From JASJBU01 sp963790775 (GTDB taxonomy: Bacteria; Pseudomonadota; Gammaproteobacteria; Chromatiales; Chromatiaceae): a stretch of DNA of 64,000 nt. Below are positions 17,950-25,858 of this stretch, one piece after another. Both the position numbers and the translations under genes were made by a program. The stretch covers positions 82,703-146,702 of the forward strand of contig CAWBPR010000001.1 of the NCBI GenBank assembly GCA_963790775.1, in the 5' to 3' direction. The notes under the pieces were generated by a model that did not search any database, was not told the DNA's origin, and saw only the letters and a program-made list of their open reading frames with translations. How positions within the stretch are numbered: position 1 is the first letter of the stretch; every line of letters begins with the position of its first letter.

Positions 17950-18868
17950 TCCGCTGCCGGGTGAACGCCTGCAAAAAGTGCTGGCGAATGCAGGTATGGG
18001 CTCTCGCCGTGAAATCGAAGGCTGGATCAGCGCCGGCCGGGTGATGGTGAATAACGAGTTGGCGCAACTGGGGAAACGGGTGGTTCCCACCGACCAGATC
18101 AAAGTGGACGGGAAGCCGGTGGCCAATCGCCGTCTCGAGGCGCCGGAACGCGAGGTGCTGGTCTACAACAAGCCGGAAGGCGAGGTGGTGACCCGCAAGG
18201 ACCCGGAAGGCCGGCGCACCGTCTTCGAGCGTCTGCCAAAACTGCAGCATGGCCGCTGGATTCCGGTCGGCCGCCTTGATCTCAACTCTTCCGGCCTGCT
18301 CCTGCTGACCACCGATGGGGAACTGGCCAACCGTCTGATGCATCCGAGTCAGCAGGTCGAACGGGAGTATGCAGTGCGGGTGATGGGTCAGGTCACGGAG
18401 GATCAGCTCAAACAGCTGACCCACGGCGTCGAACTCGAGGATGGCCCGGCGCGCTTCGAAGAGATCGTGGAATCGGGCGGGGAGGGGATCAATCGCTGGT
18501 TCCATGTGGTGATCATGGAAGGGCGTCAACGCGAGGTGCGCCGCATGTGGGAAGCGGTTGGCGCCACCGTCAACCGCCTGAAACGCGTCCGCTATGGCAG
18601 CGTCATCCTGGAGAGCGCCCTGAGTATCGGACGCTGGCGTTATCTGACCGACGATGAGATCAACGAGCTGCTGACATCGATGGGGTTGCCCGCTGAAAAG
18701 AAGCAAAGAAAACCCCGTCAGCAAGAACCGGAGCGTCCCTATAAAGGTCGCGCAAAATCACCTCGGGCAACGCAACGCGCCGAGAGCGGTCCGTATAAAA
18801 GCAAGCGTGAGAAAACCCCCGCGGATAATCCATGGGGCAGAAAAGGCCCCGGCAAACGGGGGCGATGA
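17936..18868 (+). CDS. rluB: 23S rRNA pseudouridine synthase B
   Basis: RluB isomerises U2605 of 23S rRNA to pseudouridine. The N-terminal S4 RNA-binding domain is visible (LQKVLANAGMGSRREIEGWI) and the catalytic Asp lies in PVGRLDLNSSGLLLLT. The block EGRQREVRRMWEAVG is also typical. The core is about 255 residues and is followed by a Lys/Arg/Pro-rich tail of about 55 residues, common in RluB and probably contacting rRNA. The ATG at 17936 lies inside the end of scpB, and the stop codon overlaps the next start as ATGA, so the genes are translationally coupled. Confidence 0.95.
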   Translation: MKSNNPLPGERLQKVLANAGMGSRREIEGWISAGRVMVNNELAQLGKRVVPTDQIKVDGKPVANRRLEAPEREVLVYNKPEGEVVTRKDPEGRRTVFERLPKLQHGRWIPVGRLDLNSSGLLLLTTDGELANRLMHPSQQVEREYAVRVMGQVTEDQLKQLTHGVELEDGPARFEEIVESGGEGINRWFHVVIMEGRQREVRRMWEAVGATVNRLKRVRYGSVILESALSIGRWRYLTDDEINELLTSMGLPAEKKQRKPRQQEPERPYKGRAKSPRATQRAESGPYKSKREKTPADNPWGRKGPGKRGR

Positions 18869-19518
18869 GCTTTTCAGGCCCTGGTTTTAATCAAATTTAT
18901 CAGCAATTGTTCGAATGCTACGGATCACAGTACTGGTGGCCGGGGGATTCGACTTTCGAAATCATGGTGGGTGCGGTACTCACCCAGAATACTGCCTGGT
19001 CGAATGTGGAGCGGGCGATTGATAACCTCAAGTCAGCTGGGCTGCTCGATCCCCAGGCCATACTGCTGGAGGGTCAGGATACACTCGCTGCTCTGCTGCG
19101 TCCCGCCGGCTATTTCAACGTCAAGGCCAAACGCTTGCGCGCACTGTGCGGATTTCTGCTGGAGAATCCCGAGCTTGATCAGTTGGCAGATCGGGAGTTG
19201 CGTGAACGCTTCCTGAGGGTCCATGGCATCGGTCCAGAGACCGCAGACGACATCCTGCTGTATGCCTTCAAGCGGCCGGTGTTCGTGATCGATGCCTATA
19301 CCCGCCGGCTGTTTGGCAGACTCGGCCTGGTAGACGGAAAATCCGCTTACGAAACCCTGCGCCGGAATTTTGAACAGGCGCTGGATGCTGACGCCGGACT
19401 ATTCAATGAGTACCATGCGTTGATTGTTCATCATGCCAAGCTGGTCTGCCGAACCAGGCCTGACTGCGAAAACTGTTGTCTGCGCTCGCTCTGTGAACAT
19501 ACTGCAAATCCAAGCTAA
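18865..19518 (+). CDS. HhH-GPD base-excision DNA glycosylase (endonuclease III-like)
   Basis: A 217-residue DNA repair protein of the HhH-GPD superfamily, closest to the COG2231-type endonuclease III relatives. The helix-hairpin-helix is VHGIGPETADDILLYA, and the catalytic Asp is D143 in VIDAYTRR. The position of the Nth lysine is Glu (E125), so it is probably a monofunctional glycosylase without strong lyase activity. Four Cys at 195, 201, 204 and 210 form a C-x5-C-x2-C-x5-C [4Fe-4S] site, one residue shorter in the first gap than Nth. The start overlaps the rluB stop as ATGA. The lesion specificity is unknown. Confidence 0.9.
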   Translation: MSFSGPGFNQIYQQLFECYGSQYWWPGDSTFEIMVGAVLTQNTAWSNVERAIDNLKSAGLLDPQAILLEGQDTLAALLRPAGYFNVKAKRLRALCGFLLENPELDQLADRELRERFLRVHGIGPETADDILLYAFKRPVFVIDAYTRRLFGRLGLVDGKSAYETLRRNFEQALDADAGLFNEYHALIVHHAKLVCRTRPDCENCCLRSLCEHTANPS

Positions 19519-19626
19519 TAGTGATCATGCAAGGCGATATTTTTGCTGCGCGCCGGGGATAAAGCATGTCAGGATGCGCAACTGAAGCAGTCACGCAAAC
19601 GTGGCAATGTTAGTCCAAAGGTAATC

Positions 19627-20565
19627 ATGTCATCGGGAAGACATCTCATCTGGATTCTGGGTCCTGTTTTAATGGTGTTGACCTGGTTTATGTTCTGGGG
19701 CGATCTGGGGGTTGATCCGGCGCGTTCAGTACGAAACCTCTGGAATACAGGACATATCTTCTATTTTGCCCTGGTGGCGTATCTGTTGATGAAGTCCCAA
19801 TTCATTGCACGCCAGTCGCCGGCTGTACAGTGGTTGATAATTCTCTCCATGACCCTGCTGACCGGCTGGCTGATAGAGGTAGCTCAGTATTATGGGACGC
19901 AACGCACTCCCGATAGCGGCGATATTCTCAGGGATCTGATCGGCAGCCTGCTGGTCCTTGCATTCACCTCAAGTCAACATCATGCAAAGGCGATACCCTG
20001 GACATTATTGTCGAAGATCGCAGCGCTGAGCTTGCTGTTGATTCAGCTCATACCCCTCATGATCAGTCTTGTGGATGAGGCGATCGCCAGGGAGCAGTTT
20101 CCTGTATTGGCGAATTTTTCAACGCCATTTGAGATGGGGCGCTGGTCGGGAGGAGCAGAACGCTTCAGGGAAAGTCCCGCAGGTTTGAGTGCTGTGGGAT
20201 TTATGAAAGTAAATTTTACGACTCAAAGACATTCCGGGATCTCCTTGAAATACTTTCCTGGCGACTGGCGCGGCTTTCACACACTGAGTCTACAGATCTA
20301 TAACCCGGATGCCGAAGCTGTTTCGGTAACCTGCAGGATTCATGACCGGCTGCATGCCATAGGCAGGCAAAACTATACGGATCGATTCAATTACGCCTAT
20401 CTGCTGCAGCCCGGATTCAACGATATCGAGATCGAGCTGGATAAAGTAACTGCTTCACCCAAAGGCCGTAGCATGGATCTTAGCCGTATTCATAGACTCG
20501 GAATCTTTGTCTCCGCACTTGCTGAGCCCCGGACGCTTTACATCCAGGAGGTCCGTTTGGAATGA
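19627..20565 (+). CDS. VanZ-like membrane protein with C-terminal beta-rich domain
   Basis: A 312-residue protein. The N-terminal 130 residues have four predicted membrane segments and the VanZ pattern (NTGHIFYFALVAYLLM, GWLIEVAQYYGTQRTPDSGD, ILRDLIGSLL). A fifth hydrophobic helix follows at about 125-150. The last 150 residues are soluble and look like a jelly-roll or carbohydrate-binding-like domain (GDWRGFHTLSLQIYNPDAE, IHDRLHAIGRQNYTDRFNYA, IHRLGIFVSALAEPRTLYIQ). It should face the periplasm, but topology is not proven. I chose the ATG at 19627 because AAAGG lies upstream. The function is unknown; a cell-surface glycan role is only a guess from the domain mix. Confidence 0.75.
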   Translation: MSSGRHLIWILGPVLMVLTWFMFWGDLGVDPARSVRNLWNTGHIFYFALVAYLLMKSQFIARQSPAVQWLIILSMTLLTGWLIEVAQYYGTQRTPDSGDILRDLIGSLLVLAFTSSQHHAKAIPWTLLSKIAALSLLLIQLIPLMISLVDEAIAREQFPVLANFSTPFEMGRWSGGAERFRESPAGLSAVGFMKVNFTTQRHSGISLKYFPGDWRGFHTLSLQIYNPDAEAVSVTCRIHDRLHAIGRQNYTDRFNYAYLLQPGFNDIEIELDKVTASPKGRSMDLSRIHRLGIFVSALAEPRTLYIQEVRLE

Positions 20566-20724
20566 TTCATTTGTGATAATTCAGACTCGATCGTATAGGC
20601 AGTGTTAGCTGATCTCTCGACTCAAAGAGGGCTTGCACTCGGCAGGTCGAAGGGGTCCGTATTACAATGCAGCTTGGTTCCTGAAACAGGGAGAGAATGA
20701 GTAATCCGGAGAAGCGCCTTTGAG

Positions 20725-20952
20725 CGGCTGCAGATCGCAGACATGGTCAAAGCCCCGTCTGCCGGTGAAGAAATCCGCTGTTCCGGAGATGAGTCCTGGG
20801 CCGACTGTGTCGCGGTAACGCTTGACCCCAAGAGGTTCCTGTCAATGCTGAGCAAGGCCGGATTTGTCGATGTTGAGCTGGTTGGTTTTACCGAGTATCA
20901 AACAGCGAGCAGTACAAGAGGCGCATTATTCCGGGCAGTCAAGCCAGCTTAG
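20725..20952 (+). pseudogene. Remnant of a SAM-dependent methyltransferase (C-terminal part)
   Basis: The frame from about 20725 reads RLQIADMVKAPSAGEE and continues to SKAGFVDVELVGFTEYQTA and GALFRAVKP before the stop at 20952. This is the C-terminal third of a UbiE/ArsM-like class I methyltransferase. The SAM-binding N-terminal domain is missing: the frame is closed by a TGA just upstream, and no matching sequence is seen between 20566 and 20725. It is therefore a truncated remnant, not an expressed enzyme. It marks the left edge of a stretch of orphan and broken genes. Confidence 0.6.
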
Positions 20953-21012
20953 AAATCATCATAAAGAGAGTACACTAAGTTATCTTTGTGAAAGCATGGT
21001 CGAGGGAACAGA

Positions 21013-21534
21013 ATGACTCGTTTGATATTGCTCAGTCAGGTGCTTTGGCTATTAACTTCCTGTGGGATGCTGCCCCCTGTAGCTCTGTTTGATGCTGAAC
21101 TTGAGCCCGACCCCACAACTGTTGGGCTGGTATATTACGGCGAAACTGTTGGCCCTAGAAATGTGGTTGATATAAGCATTTATCGTGATGATAATGATAA
21201 ACCTGTTTGGAGTAATAGAGCTGTAGTTGTATTGCCAGCTGGCGACTATACTTTTGATTTTCCTCGTTATGTGCCTAAAGTTTATCGGTTTAAAAAAGGA
21301 CCAGATACCCCACCAATAGTACATGGTATGGTCACGTCGAACCTTGCCGATGGGGCAACGTTCATTATTACAGAACCCGAAAGGACAAATTTGCGATTCC
21401 GGGTAGAGCCAGGCAGGTGCTATAGAATATATGAAATAGGTGCACCGCCGGATGATAGATTTGAAGTGGAGGAGTATTGGCCGGCAGATCGCTCTGATAT
21501 AAAAGGCTACTGCCGAAACTCTCAACCTGAGTGA
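21013..21534 (+). CDS. Putative lipoprotein of unknown function
   Basis: A 173-residue protein with a signal peptide ending in LLTSC (Cys at 17), which fits a lipoprotein. The mature part begins with Pro-rich and acidic sequence and contains beta-rich segments (TTVGLVYYGETVGPRNVVDI, YDFD-like LPAGDYTFDFPRYVPK) and four Cys in total. I do not recognise the family. The base composition is clearly more AT-rich than the flanking trpS-rluB cluster, which suggests acquisition. It has no obvious operon partner. Confidence 0.55.
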   Translation: MTRLILLSQVLWLLTSCGMLPPVALFDAELEPDPTTVGLVYYGETVGPRNVVDISIYRDDNDKPVWSNRAVVVLPAGDYTFDFPRYVPKVYRFKKGPDTPPIVHGMVTSNLADGATFIITEPERTNLRFRVEPGRCYRIYEIGAPPDDRFEVEEYWPADRSDIKGYCRNSQPE

Positions 21535-21699
21535 TGAACCCTGCTTAATCGTTCTGTTAAGAAAACATTGCCAATCTGCGAGGTCGTTTCCGGATTGTTC
21601 GGCTACTGATGCTTGCAGCAGATAGCCATTGAAATTTGGTGAGAGGATGAGAGGAATGAGAACCAGGCGATATGAAGGATCAGAGCAGGAGTACTTACG

Positions 21700-22042
21700 A
21701 TGAATGAAACATGGGCTGTTATGGGTGCCTTCATTATTTTGGTGCTTGCCCTCATGACCATGTGGTTCAGTATTCGCATTACCAAAATAGAGAACAGTGC
21801 GGTACTTATAGGACTGATGATCATTCCGGTGGTCACATATCTGATCCTGTCCGGACGCCTGGGTGAGTTCAAGGGCCCTGGTGGCCTGGAAGCCAAAGTT
21901 GCGTCTGATGGAGGAAAAACAGTCAGCATCCGTCATCGTCGTAGATGGGAACGGAAAAATAGCGGGTATCGCCAAGCGGGAGGATGTCATCGCGCAAATC
22001 ATGCTTGACCTTGCTGTCGGAGCCACAGGCGATAGGCAATAG
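21700..22042 (+). pseudogene. Small membrane protein with a CBS-like tail, frame broken
   Basis: The ATG frame at 21700 encodes two hydrophobic helices (MGAFIILVLALMTMWFSI and LIGLMIIPVVTYLILSG), then EFKGPGGLEAK. After about 21900 this frame turns into unlikely basic sequence. The +1 frame instead reads LMEEKQSASVIVVDGNGKIA and then GIAKREDVIAQIMLDLAVGA, which resembles half of a CBS domain, and stops at 22042. A single indel near 21900 would join them into a protein of about 113 residues. Whether the break is real or a sequencing error is open. The composition is AT-rich like the preceding gene. Confidence 0.45.
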
Positions 22043-22478
22043 TAGACAGATGAACCATTTTATCGCCTGGCCAGTGGTTATCCCAAGACCGACAGGTGAC
22101 GTGTAACGATTTTTCAATACTCATATTGATTCAGGATCAATGACAAGGCATTTAGATGCTCAAGAATGTCATCAAGCCCTTCTGTTTTTGCCAATGAATT
22201 ATGCGCCTGAAGCACTTACTGTCTCCTTTCATTGGAAATCTCATCGCGATGTGGGTGAATATTCCGCTTTTACGCGAAGATTTCGCCTTTAATGGTGGAA
22301 TTTTGAATATTGAAAAAGCTTTTTCCGTTAAACTCATCTACTTCATGATTCCAAGCGCTGAAAATATCAGCAGCTGTCGCAGAAATCTCGTAGAGGCTTC
22401 TACATGTAACTTTTAGACATTTGCATTTTATGCCCTGGGCATGAATTTACTTAACTAACCAAATATGGAGGAGTTATC
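22043..22478. other. AT-rich non-coding stretch before ilvC
   Basis: No convincing gene is present. A 71-codon frame from 22201 has no ribosome site and no recognisable product. The last 12 bases hold a strong GGAGGAG ribosome site for ilvC at 22467-22473. I see no T-box or leader-peptide attenuator. Confidence 0.3.
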
Positions 22479-23579
22479 GTGGCAGTCATCGACTTTGGCG
22501 GCGTGAAAGAAACCGTCGTTACCCGCAAAGAGTTCAGCCTGGCGAAAGCCCGCAAGGTGCTGAAGAAAGAAACCATCGCAATTATCGGCTACGGCGTGCA
22601 AGGCCCGGCCCAGGCACTCAACCTGCGCGACAACGGCTTCAACGTGATCATCGGTCAGTCGAAAGAGTTTAAGAACGACTGGGACCGCGCCAAGAAGGAC
22701 GGATTCATGCCCGGCGAAACCCTCTTCGAAATCGAGGAAGCGGTCCAGAAAGGCACCGTCATCCAATACCTGCTCTCCGATGCCGCACAGAAAATCTGCT
22801 GGCCGCAGGTCAAGCGCAATCTCAAAGAAGGCGATGCGCTTTACTTCTCGCATGGCTTTTCCATCGTCTACAACGATCTCACCAAGGTGATTCCGCCGGA
22901 AAACGTAGATGTCATCCTGGTCGCCCCGAAAGGCTCCGGCCTGAATGTCCGCCGCAACTTCCTGAGCGGCGCGGGCATCAACTCCAGCTTTGCCGTCCAC
23001 CAGGATTTCACCGGCCATGCCGAGGAACGCTGCATGGCTCTGGGTATCGGCATTGGTTCCGGCTACCTGTTCCCGACTACCTTCGAGAACGAAGTCACCT
23101 CCGATCTTGTCGGCGAGCGCGGAATCCTGATGGGTGCGCTGGCGGGCGTCATGGAAGCACAGTACGACGTGCTCCGCAAAAACGGCCACAGCCCTTCTGA
23201 AGCCTTCAACGAAACCGTCGAGGAGCTGACCCAGAGTCTGATCCGCCTGGTCGACGAGAACGGCATGGACTGGATGTTCTCAAACTGCTCCGCCACCGCG
23301 CAGCGCGGTGCGCTCGACTGGGCGCCCAAGTTCAAGAAGGCCACCCTGCCTGTCTTCCGCGACCTCTACAAGGCCGTTAAGAACAAGGACGAAGCCAAGC
23401 GCGTGCTGCGCGTCTGCGGCGCGAAAAACTACAAGGAACGACTCGACAAGGAACTTGGCGCCATCCACGACTCCGAAATGTGGAAGGCTGGCGAAGCCTC
23501 CCGCTCGCTGCGCCCGAAAGGCAAGAGGAAGGAGATCGCCCGTGGCACCAAGGGTGTTTCCGGTCGCGCAGGTAACTGA
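22479..23579 (+). CDS. ilvC: Ketol-acid reductoisomerase (NADP+), probably acquired
   Basis: The enzyme converts acetolactate or acetohydroxybutyrate to the dihydroxy acid in valine, leucine and isoleucine synthesis. The protein has 366 residues, between the usual short class I (about 330) and the long class II. The NADP-binding motif is GYGVQGPAQALNLRDNG. The metal and substrate residues of the C-terminal knotted domain are present (DLVGERGILMGALAGVMEAQ, SNCSATAQRGALDW). The start is GTG at 22479 with GGAGGAG six bases upstream. Codons end mostly in C (GCC, ATC, AAC, GGC) and differ from all neighbours, and no ilvB, ilvH or ilvD is nearby, so horizontal origin is likely. A strong terminator follows. 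Confidence 0.93.
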   Translation: MAVIDFGGVKETVVTRKEFSLAKARKVLKKETIAIIGYGVQGPAQALNLRDNGFNVIIGQSKEFKNDWDRAKKDGFMPGETLFEIEEAVQKGTVIQYLLSDAAQKICWPQVKRNLKEGDALYFSHGFSIVYNDLTKVIPPENVDVILVAPKGSGLNVRRNFLSGAGINSSFAVHQDFTGHAEERCMALGIGIGSGYLFPTTFENEVTSDLVGERGILMGALAGVMEAQYDVLRKNGHSPSEAFNETVEELTQSLIRLVDENGMDWMFSNCSATAQRGALDWAPKFKKATLPVFRDLYKAVKNKDEAKRVLRVCGAKNYKERLDKELGAIHDSEMWKAGEASRSLRPKGKRKEIARGTKGVSGRAGN

Positions 23580-23606
23580 TCATCGAAAGCGACGTCGCTA
23601 TAATGC

Positions 23607-23640
23607 AGAAAGCCCTCCGTTTTACGGGGGGCTTTCTATT
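23607..23640 (+). terminator. Rho-independent terminator after ilvC
   Basis: AGAAAGCCCTCCGT (23607-23620) pairs with ACGGGGGGCTTTCT (23624-23637) with a single G-U pair and a three-base loop. The 14-bp stem lies 27 bases after the ilvC stop. The T-tract is short and includes the 3' arm. Confidence 0.8.
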
Positions 23641-24015
23641 ACTTGGTACACTCGTGCCGACCAAATTGATATTGAAATGGCATAATTATTCGCAATAAGA
23701 CGAGATTCAACCTCGCATGGGCGAATCACATAATGCACTTCTGATTCTACGCTACTATCGAAAGCTCCAACTTCCGAAGGCCTCTTTCCGAGTACCTGCT
23801 ATTGCGCAGCGGTGATTGTTAGCTTCTGGTGGTATAGCTTCAGCCTCCTGAGTTCTTCGGGACTCCACACGTTCAAGGAATCTAGGAGCACAGCGTGCAA
23901 GCGAGGATAGTATTCCTGAAATATCAGGCGCAGCGATGTGCCATGCCTGTACTCTCTTGTATTTCAGATGGTCGTCTTATAATATTCAGACGATCATCCA
24001 AAACGAAAGGCGGGC
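23641..24015. other. Intergenic region between ilvC and the epimerase gene
   Basis: No gene, repeat or regulatory element is recognisable in these 375 bases. Confidence 0.3.
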
Positions 24016-25026
24016 ATGATGAAAACTATTCTTGTTATCGGCGCCAGTGGTTTTATTGGCAGCCATACTCTCAACTGGTTATCAAAGGTCAGTGACATCC
24101 ACCTGATCGCGGCATGTCGAGATATGGACCGGCTACCGGTTGCGTTTGATGGCGAAATCCGCCAGGGAGATCTTAGAGACCCGGACTACCTCGCACACTT
24201 GCTGGACGGGGTTGATGTGGTGGTGAACGCCATGGCCTGGACGTCACTTTGGCGTCACAGGCGTGAATCCGAGGCCATGTTTCTAAAGCCGACAGTGGCG
24301 CTTATCGACAGGTTTGTGCGCAGTAGCGCCGAGCGCCTGATCAACATCAGCACAACTTCGGCCGCCTCGCCTGACAAGTCCAGTGACGCCATGTCAGCGG
24401 GTATTTCCCGGCGCTACTGGCCCCATCTCTGCAACGTCATCCGGATTGAAAACCATCTGCGGAAAATCGCCAATGATGAAAAATGTGTGGTCAACCTGCG
24501 GCTCGGTATTTTCGCAGGTGAGCACTACGCACTTGGCATTTTACCGATTCTGCTGCCAAGACTCAGGACCCATCTCGTGCCATGGGTCGCCGGTGGTAAA
24601 ACGCATTTGCCTATTGCCGATGGACGCGACTATGCACAGGCGATGGGCCTGGCGGCAATAGACGAAGGACTGCGCGGATTCAATTCCTATAATGTCGTCG
24701 GCAAGCAAGTGCCCACGACTCGAGAAGTCATCATGTTTATACATCACGAATTCGGTTATCCGAAACCGCATTTCTCGGTGCCGTTTTTTACCGCCTATGC
24801 GTTTGCGTGGTTGATGGAACAAATCGATCTGTTCGTGCCCTGGGAGCCACTGATTGTGCGCAGTATCGTGCATCTGCTGGAGGAAACCGGCGCCGATAAC
24901 GACCGGGTAACGGCCGCACTGGGATACCGGCCAGAATACGACTGGCGAGATACTATCCGTTTACAAGTTGCCGAAATGCAACAGCGACAGCAGCGACCAA
25001 TGCGCATGGCCATGCCAGATTCCTGA
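24016..25026 (+). CDS. NAD(P)-dependent epimerase/dehydratase-like extended SDR
   Basis: A 336-residue Rossmann-fold protein. The nucleotide motif is GASGFIGSH near residues 9-17, followed by the acidic switch GDLRDPDYLAHLLDGVDVVV. The usual SDR active-site YxxxK is not obvious; RIENHLRKI occupies the corresponding stretch, so it may bind NAD(P) without the classical chemistry. The C-terminal half has YNVVGKQVPTTREVIMFI, typical of extended SDR proteins. The TetR gene follows 17 bases later on the same strand, so the pair is probably one transcript controlled by that repressor. The substrate is unknown. Confidence 0.75.
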   Translation: MMKTILVIGASGFIGSHTLNWLSKVSDIHLIAACRDMDRLPVAFDGEIRQGDLRDPDYLAHLLDGVDVVVNAMAWTSLWRHRRESEAMFLKPTVALIDRFVRSSAERLINISTTSAASPDKSSDAMSAGISRRYWPHLCNVIRIENHLRKIANDEKCVVNLRLGIFAGEHYALGILPILLPRLRTHLVPWVAGGKTHLPIADGRDYAQAMGLAAIDEGLRGFNSYNVVGKQVPTTREVIMFIHHEFGYPKPHFSVPFFTAYAFAWLMEQIDLFVPWEPLIVRSIVHLLEETGADNDRVTAALGYRPEYDWRDTIRLQVAEMQQRQQRPMRMAMPDS

Positions 25027-25043
25027 AGGACATTGTCTGATGT

Positions 25044-25643
25044 GTGAATTACGGTTATTGTCTTGCGATGGCAGGACGAGAAAAAACAGAGGTTATCCGC
25101 AGGGCAATTCTACAGGCTTGCGATGACCTGCTCTATCACAAGGGCTTCAACCAGATGTCGTTCAGTGACATTGCCGACGCATCCGGTGTGCCGCGAGGCA
25201 ACCTTTATTACTATTTCAAAACCAAGGAAGAAGTGCTCGCCGCCGTGATAGATCACCGCCTCGGCAATATGAAAATTATGTTGCGGGAATGGGAAACCAC
25301 GATCGACTCGCCACTGAACAAGTTAAAGCGCTATGTCCGAATTTCGTTAAATGAACTCGACAATGTCCTGCAGTACGGTTGCCCAATGGGTTCACTGAAT
25401 TCGGAACTGGGAAAGACCCAACCCGAGTTGAAGAAAATCAGCAAAATGCAATTCGAAGTTATCAGGCCTTGGCTGCACAAACAGTTTCGTTTGCTGCAAC
25501 CTGTCGGTGATGCAGAAACGCTGACCATGCATTTACTTGTACGCACCCAAGGGCTCGCCCTGATGGCATCAATCTACGGGGACAGAAAACTCGTCAAGCG
25601 GGAAGTTGAATCTATCAACACCTGGCTGGACAGCCTCCAATAG
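25044..25643 (+). CDS. TetR/AcrR family transcriptional regulator
   Basis: A DNA-binding repressor-type protein of about 190-199 residues. The N-terminal helix-turn-helix is clear (MSFSDIADASGVPRGNLYYY, then FKTKEEVLAAVIDHRL). The C-terminal ligand-binding half resembles the TetR_C group of the AcuR/NemR kind, including YGCPMGSLNSELGKTQPEL. Two starts are possible, GTG at 25044 and ATG at 25068; the latter gives the usual N-terminal length, and neither has a good ribosome site. It follows the epimerase-like gene by 17 bases and most likely regulates that gene. Confidence 0.88.
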   Translation: MNYGYCLAMAGREKTEVIRRAILQACDDLLYHKGFNQMSFSDIADASGVPRGNLYYYFKTKEEVLAAVIDHRLGNMKIMLREWETTIDSPLNKLKRYVRISLNELDNVLQYGCPMGSLNSELGKTQPELKKISKMQFEVIRPWLHKQFRLLQPVGDAETLTMHLLVRTQGLALMASIYGDRKLVKREVESINTWLDSLQ

Positions 25644-25858
25644 CGATTTAAGTCGGAGAGCATGAGGCCACCATTTTTCTGACTCTGGTCAAAAAACTAT
25701 CCCAGAGATGGCATCACCACTCGAGAACACAACTGGGCGTCGTTTGCGCCATGTACTGCTCTGTGACTTATGCGAGTCTATTATCCTGCGGTTTGAGCCT
25801 CCGCTGTGGATGGCTCCATCTGACAGCTTAGATGCCGACTGTTACACAGAGTCCGGGT

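Noticed and set aside
17798..18724. 308-codon minus-strand frame opposite scpB and rluB
   Set aside because: It is antisense to two genes with clear domains and its translation is a His- and Arg-rich shadow typical of a GC-rich complement.
22201..22416. 71-codon plus-strand frame upstream of ilvC
   Set aside because: No ribosome site or family signal; AT-rich background.
22455..23189. 244-codon minus-strand frame opposite ilvC
   Set aside because: Arises from the strong third-position bias of ilvC.
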